A stretch of DNA of 64,000 nucleotides. Origin: Danxiaibacter flavus. Its GTDB lineage: Bacteria; Bacteroidota; Bacteroidia; Chitinophagales; Chitinophagaceae. The notes beneath the pieces were generated by a model that saw only the letters and a list, made by a program, of their open reading frames with translations, made no database searches and had not been told where the DNA came from. The DNA lies in contig NZ_JAULBC010000001.1 in the NCBI RefSeq assembly GCF_041060425.1, positions 434,001 to 498,000 on the forward strand. The letters run 5' to 3'. The position numbers and the translations under genes were made by a program. Below, one piece after another: positions 59,811 to 64,000 of this stretch (position 1 is its first letter; each line of letters begins with the position of its first letter).

Positions 59811-62189
59811 TTAATTCCTCACCGGTTTTCCCGTCTTTAACACTCCCTGTATTCTTTCCAGTGATTTTCTTTCACCTGCGAGACTTAAGAACGCTTCTCT
59901 TTCCAGGTCGAGCAAATATTGTTCGCTTACCAGGCTTTGATCGCTCAGATCACCACCGCACATAACGTAAGCGAGTTTGCGTGCAACAAAGGCGTCATGC
60001 TCGGTTGCATAATTTGCACGCCACATACCATTGATGCCTGCATATAGAGCACCCAGTGCAGAGCGTCCCAGGACTTTGATATCTTTTCTTTGAACTGGTG
60101 TTGTATAACCACTTTCATGCAACTCAAGTACACTCCGTTTTGCTTCGGCGATACGACGGTTTTGATTAATCACAACCTCATCCAGGCCTTTTCGCAAAAT
60201 GCCCATCTGGTATGCTTCAGCGGCAGAGGTTGCAACCCTGGCAGTCGCTATAGTAAGGAACCTGTTTTTTAATGTAATGGTTTCCGGCTCATCTTCGTGC
60301 ATTTCGTCGGCAGCACGAAGCACAAACTCTTTTGTTCCGCCGCCGCCAGGAATCAAGCCAACACCCAGTTCCACCAGTCCAATATATGTCTCCGCAGCTG
60401 CACAAACTTTGTCTGCATGCAGGTTCATTTCACAGCCGCCGCCTAATGAAAGTCCGTGTGGTGCAATGACAACCGGAATACCGGAATAACGCACGCGCAT
60501 CATCGTATTTTGGAACAGGCGAATGGCCATATCCAGCTCATCATATTCCTGTTCAACGGCAAACATGAAGATCATTCCCACATTAGCTCCTGCACTGAAA
60601 TTGGCGCCGTCATTTGCGATGACCAATCCTTTAAACTTCTCTTCAGCAATTCCGATGCTTTTATTAACAGCCTCGAGAACTTCACTTCCGATGGTATTCA
60701 TTTTTGTGTTCCATTGCAGCGCAACAACATCGTCGCCAATATCGTAAAGGGCTGCATTGCTGTTCTTCCAAACAATCTTATCGGAGTAATTATCCAGGAT
60801 AATAAAAGCCTCCGTTCCCGGAATATTTTTATAGCTGTGAGAAGCTATATCGTAGTATAACTTTTTCCCGTTTTCTGTTTTATAGAAAGAAGTAAATCCT
60901 TTTGCGAGCATTTCATCTACCCATGGAGCAACTGTATAGCCCGCGGCTTTCATTGCTTCAGTCGTCTTTTGAACACCTAGAACATCCCAGCTTTCAAAGG
61001 CGCCGATCTCCCAGCCAAAACCCGCCATCATTGCGTCGTCCACGCGATACAGATCATCACTTATTTCAGGAATGCGATGAGATATGTAAGAAAATAGTGC
61101 GTAATGAAAATGGCGATAGAATTCTCCGGCCTTGTCCTTACCGGCAATGAGTGCTTTTAATCTTGTCTTGAGATCATCAATTGGCTTAGCGGTTTCAAGT
61201 GTTGCAAATTTCGGTTTGCTGCGTGCTATATAATTGGATGAAACCAGATCTAGCACCAATATCTCTTTTTCACCTTTCGTGTTGGTTGTTTTCTTAAAAA
61301 AGCCCTGGCCTGTTTTGTCGCCCAGCCACTTGTTGCTGACCATTGTTTCCAGCCATGCCGGTATATTAAAAATGGCAGATGCTTCATCTTGCGGACAATT
61401 TTTCGCAACGCCTTTTGCAACATTTACCAATGTGTCAATGCCAACAACATCAGCAGTTCTGAAAGTAGCTGATTTCGGACGGCCAATTACAGGTCCGGTA
61501 AGTGCATCCACTTCATCAATAGTCAGACCGAGTTTTTCCATACTGTTGAAGATGCTCATGATACCAAACACGCCGATCCTGTTAGCAATAAAAGCGGGCG
61601 TGTCTTTAGCAAGCACGGTGGTTTTACCAAGAAAAACATCGCCATAATTCATCAGAAAGTCAACAACTTCTTTATCGGTATCTTTTGTAGGAATAATTTC
61701 CAGTAGACGCAGGTAGCGCGGCGGATTAAAAAAGTGTGTGCCGCAGAAATGTTTTTTAAAATCATCGCTTCTTCCTTCACTCAGCATGTTGATTGGTATG
61801 CCTGATGTGTTGGATGTTATAAGCGTGCCGGGCTTTCTGTATTGCTCAACCTTCTCGTATACCTGTTGTTTAATGTCCAATCGCTCCACTACTACTTCAA
61901 TTACCCAATCATAGCTGGCAATGTCTTTCATGTTATCATCAAAATTGCCTGTGGTTATTCTCTTGATAACGGACTTATCATAAACCGGCGAAGGATTGCT
62001 TTTTAATGTTGCCTGTAATGCATCGTTTACAATTTTGTTTTTTGCTATTGCGGGCGCATCAGCCGGAAGATCTTTTGGTACTATATCCAACAATAAAACC
62101 TGTACACCAATACCTGCAAAATGGCATGCAATGCGAGAGCCCATAACACCACTTCCTAAAACTGCAACTTTTTTAATGATACGATTCAT
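59811..62189 (-). CDS. 3-hydroxyacyl-CoA dehydrogenase / enoyl-CoA hydratase fusion (FadB-like)
   Basis: 792 residues. The NAD-binding domain comes first (LGSGVMGSRIACHFAG, ~10-25; GTHFFNPPRYLRLLEII), then two 3HCDH C-terminal domains (~200-300 and ~370-440). The enoyl-CoA hydratase domain lies at ~470-680 with oxyanion-hole GLSLGGGCEM and a catalytic-Glu region VELGVGLIPGGGG. This reversed domain order (dehydrogenase first) is the common Bacteroidota beta-oxidation form. It hydrates enoyl-CoA and oxidises 3-hydroxyacyl-CoA. Partner thiolase and acyl-CoA dehydrogenase genes are not in the window. Confidence 0.93.
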   Translation of the reverse strand: MNRIIKKVAVLGSGVMGSRIACHFAGIGVQVLLLDIVPKDLPADAPAIAKNKIVNDALQATLKSNPSPVYDKSVIKRITTGNFDDNMKDIASYDWVIEVVVERLDIKQQVYEKVEQYRKPGTLITSNTSGIPINMLSEGRSDDFKKHFCGTHFFNPPRYLRLLEIIPTKDTDKEVVDFLMNYGDVFLGKTTVLAKDTPAFIANRIGVFGIMSIFNSMEKLGLTIDEVDALTGPVIGRPKSATFRTADVVGIDTLVNVAKGVAKNCPQDEASAIFNIPAWLETMVSNKWLGDKTGQGFFKKTTNTKGEKEILVLDLVSSNYIARSKPKFATLETAKPIDDLKTRLKALIAGKDKAGEFYRHFHYALFSYISHRIPEISDDLYRVDDAMMAGFGWEIGAFESWDVLGVQKTTEAMKAAGYTVAPWVDEMLAKGFTSFYKTENGKKLYYDIASHSYKNIPGTEAFIILDNYSDKIVWKNSNAALYDIGDDVVALQWNTKMNTIGSEVLEAVNKSIGIAEEKFKGLVIANDGANFSAGANVGMIFMFAVEQEYDELDMAIRLFQNTMMRVRYSGIPVVIAPHGLSLGGGCEMNLHADKVCAAAETYIGLVELGVGLIPGGGGTKEFVLRAADEMHEDEPETITLKNRFLTIATARVATSAAEAYQMGILRKGLDEVVINQNRRIAEAKRSVLELHESGYTTPVQRKDIKVLGRSALGALYAGINGMWRANYATEHDAFVARKLAYVMCGGDLSDQSLVSEQYLLDLEREAFLSLAGERKSLERIQGVLKTGKPVRN

Positions 62190-62492
62190 ATGGTTAACAT
62201 TTACAGTGCGGCAAATATAAATAGTTAGTTATGCAACTATCTGTAACCGAAGATAATGTTTTTTGTAATATTTTGTGAGGAATGACAGTTACCAGGTAAC
62301 AGGTTTCAGGTATCAGGCCGGGTTGCCGAAAGTAATGATATAAATAAAAACAAAATTAGCAACCCGAAAAATATCTTAGCACTGAACGGAGCGATTGCTT
62401 CAGGCAATGGAAGGTGTTGGTTAAATAGTTTTTTAGACGTGAGCATATAAGGCAAATGATGTTGTTGAGATAAAAGTTAATTGAAAGTTATT
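62190..62492. other. Intergenic region between divergent fadB-like and glycerate kinase genes
   Basis: AT-rich, with an ACCAGGTAACAGGTTTCAGG type repeat (62288-62316). It must contain promoters for both flanking genes, but I see no exact -33/-7 pair. Confidence 0.4.
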
Positions 62493-63803
62493 ATGAAGAG
62501 ACAAGACGCACTGGCAATTTTTGAGGCGGCGATAAACGCAGTGCAGCCCGCTGTATTAATGCCTTCGGTACTTAAGGTTGTTGATGGTGTATTACAGGTG
62601 GAAGAAAAAACTTACAGCGTTGATCGTAAGAGAATATTCCTGCTTTCTGTAGGAAAAGCGGCCGCAGCTATGGCTGTAGCAGCGGAGAATATTTTAGGGA
62701 GTTTTATTGCAGGTGGACTTGTCGTAACCAAATATGATCATGCTTTGCCTCTGAAACATTGCCGCATCATTGAAGCCGGACATCCGGTACCTGATGAAAA
62801 AAGCAAAGAAGCAGCGGATGAAGTAAAATTATTTTTAAGGAAACTTACGGATCATGATTTGCTGATTGTTTGCATAAGCGGTGGCGCGTCAGCTTTGCTG
62901 GCAGATGTAGAGGATGGAATCTCATTAGAGGATCTGCAACATACTTCAAAACTATTATTGAAATCCGGCGCGAGTATCCACGAATTAAATGTTGTCCGAA
63001 AAAATATTTCAACGTTAAAAGGTGGCGGACTGGTATTGGCTGCTAACGGGGCCGGCATTGTGTCGCTGATTATAAGTGATGTAGCAGGAGATGACCTGAG
63101 TAGCATTGCAAGCGGACTGACTGTGCAGGATAGCTCAACGCCGGAACAGGCTCTTGAAATCCTTCAGCAGTACCGCATCTTAAACAAAGTTCCGGAGTCC
63201 GTAAGAAAATGCCTTGATCTCCATAAAGGAATTTCATCCAAAAGGAGCAATTCGCCTGAAAGATTTAATAAAGTTCTCAACAAGATAATCGGGAGCAATA
63301 GTATTGCGTTGCATGCTGCTGCGGCCAGGGCCTCATCTCTGGGGTATGATGTTGAAATTGTGGATGAAGATCTTAAAGGTGAAGCGTCCGACAGGGCTAA
63401 AGAGTTTGTTGATAAGCTTCAATCTGGTTCCACAAAAAATACATGTTACCTGATGGGAGGGGAGACGACCGTCACTATTTCTGGCAGCGGAAAGGGCGGC
63501 CGCAATCAGCACTTTGCACTTGCTGCACTATCGGCTTTGCAGAAAAAAAATACGTCTTTAAAAGATTGTCCGGTGATCCTGTCAGGCGGAACAGATGGAA
63601 CTGATGGACCAACGGATGCAGCCGGCGCCGTTATAGATAAGGATGTTTTGCAAAAAGCAAATGAACTTAAATTGGATGTTCAGCATTTCCTTGATGATAA
63701 TGACGCCTGGCACTTTTTCAAACAAACCGGTGGCCTGGTAATTACGGGGCCAACCCAGACAAATGTGATGGATGTTGTAGTCGGGGGAAGGAGTGAGGAG
63801 TGA
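62493..63803 (+). CDS. Glycerate 2-kinase (MOFRL/DUF4147 family)
   Basis: 436 residues from the ATG giving MKRQDALAIFEAA; a TTG four codons upstream is open. The N-terminal GckA domain has LLSVGKAAAAMA, VVTKYDHALPL, EAGHPVPDEKS, CISGGASALL and NVVRKNISTLKGGGL. The C-terminal MOFRL domain has LMGGETTVTISGSGKGGRNQ and GTDGTDGPTDAAGA. It phosphorylates D-glycerate to 2-phosphoglycerate using ATP. The gene stands alone here; oligomer repeats follow. Confidence 0.93.
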   Translation: MKRQDALAIFEAAINAVQPAVLMPSVLKVVDGVLQVEEKTYSVDRKRIFLLSVGKAAAAMAVAAENILGSFIAGGLVVTKYDHALPLKHCRIIEAGHPVPDEKSKEAADEVKLFLRKLTDHDLLIVCISGGASALLADVEDGISLEDLQHTSKLLLKSGASIHELNVVRKNISTLKGGGLVLAANGAGIVSLIISDVAGDDLSSIASGLTVQDSSTPEQALEILQQYRILNKVPESVRKCLDLHKGISSKRSNSPERFNKVLNKIIGSNSIALHAAAARASSLGYDVEIVDEDLKGEASDRAKEFVDKLQSGSTKNTCYLMGGETTVTISGSGKGGRNQHFALAALSALQKKNTSLKDCPVILSGGTDGTDGPTDAAGAVIDKDVLQKANELKLDVQHFLDDNDAWHFFKQTGGLVITGPTQTNVMDVVVGGRSEE

Positions 63804-64000
63804 GGAAAAATATATAAGGTATCAGGTTTCAGGTATCAGGTATCAGTGTCAGGTGACGGCATAAAAATGGGGTTTCGGAACTTGTACTTTGTCAAAGGGC
63901 AAATGCCGCGAATTCGGGTCAGGCATCGTCTAATCTCAAATCTGAAATTTCAAATTTCAAATCATAATTTCCTTAATTTGCCCTTCTAATTGTTTACAAT
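63804..64000. repeat. AGGTATCAGGTTTCAGG array and gene-free end
   Basis: Four degenerate CAGGTATCAGGTATCAG units (63817-63860) follow the glycerate kinase stop, the complement of the CTGATACCTGAAACC array between lutA and lutB. Near the end is an AATTTCAAATTTCAAATC word. No gene is supported before the window ends. Confidence 0.65.

Overview
The window looks like a chromosomal segment of a Bacteroidota bacterium, most likely from the Chitinophagaceae. The evidence is the gene families present: OMP_b-brl_3-type TonB-linked barrel, SusB-like GH97, DUF5916/CBM9-like barrel, Bacteroidota-type zinc metalloprotease, GH78/GH43/GH30 enzymes and RHS proteins with a C-terminal effector domain. TAnnTTTG-type -7 boxes and a lack of strong Shine-Dalgarno sequences agree with this. 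No rRNA, tRNA, CRISPR array or transposase gene was seen.

Layout. (1) 1-3260 is an AT-rich accessory end. It holds the C-terminus of an RHS/YD-repeat protein with a HEGGH metallopeptidase-like effector domain, an adjacent small lipoprotein (possible immunity protein), a small membrane protein and an XRE-type regulator. A SelT/Rdx-like protein follows. (2) 3840-4629 is a gene-free block of hairpin strings and a direct repeat. (3) 4630-10491 is a nitrite assimilation island: alginate-export-type porin, NirB, siroheme methyltransferase and a Cys-rich Crp/Fnr regulator. (4) 10708-12766 holds a KDPG-type aldolase and a 2-keto-3-deoxygalactonokinase. (5) 12901-18189 holds a TonB-linked barrel protein and an alpha-L-rhamnosidase (GH78). 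(6) 18539-28822 is a one-directional L-rhamnose-to-pyruvate cassette: RhaT, bifunctional RhaEW, RhaM, RhaI, a RhaB-type kinase and LutABC. (7) 29016-42052 is a glycan-degradation block: GH97, two GH43-like enzymes, an FG-GAP protein, an esterase, GH30, a DUF1080 protein, a second GH78 and a GntR/periplasmic-binding-type regulator. (8) 42446-64000 holds GH18, two tandem paralogues of unknown function, YidC, a large zinc metalloprotease, an Ala/Lys-rich repeat protein, a CBS protein, a third GH78, a DUF5916 barrel, a LamG-like/TolB-propeller protein, S1/P1 nuclease, a FadB-like beta-oxidation fusion and a glycerate kinase.

How it fits together. Secreted rhamnosidases and accessory hydrolases would release rhamnose and other sugars from pectin- or arabinogalactan-like polymers. 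RhaT, RhaM, RhaI, RhaB and RhaEW would convert rhamnose to DHAP and L-lactate, and LutABC would oxidise lactate to pyruvate. The KDPG aldolase/DgoK pair would handle an acidic-sugar branch. No SusC/SusD pair is present.

The most unusual feature is the intergenic DNA. Many genes, including consecutive genes of one pathway, are separated by degenerate 7-9 nt oligomer arrays, by strings of small perfect hairpins, and by palindromic MITE-like elements. One array family sits directly upstream of all three lut start codons, and a perfect 51-bp palindrome lies between rhaM and rhaI.
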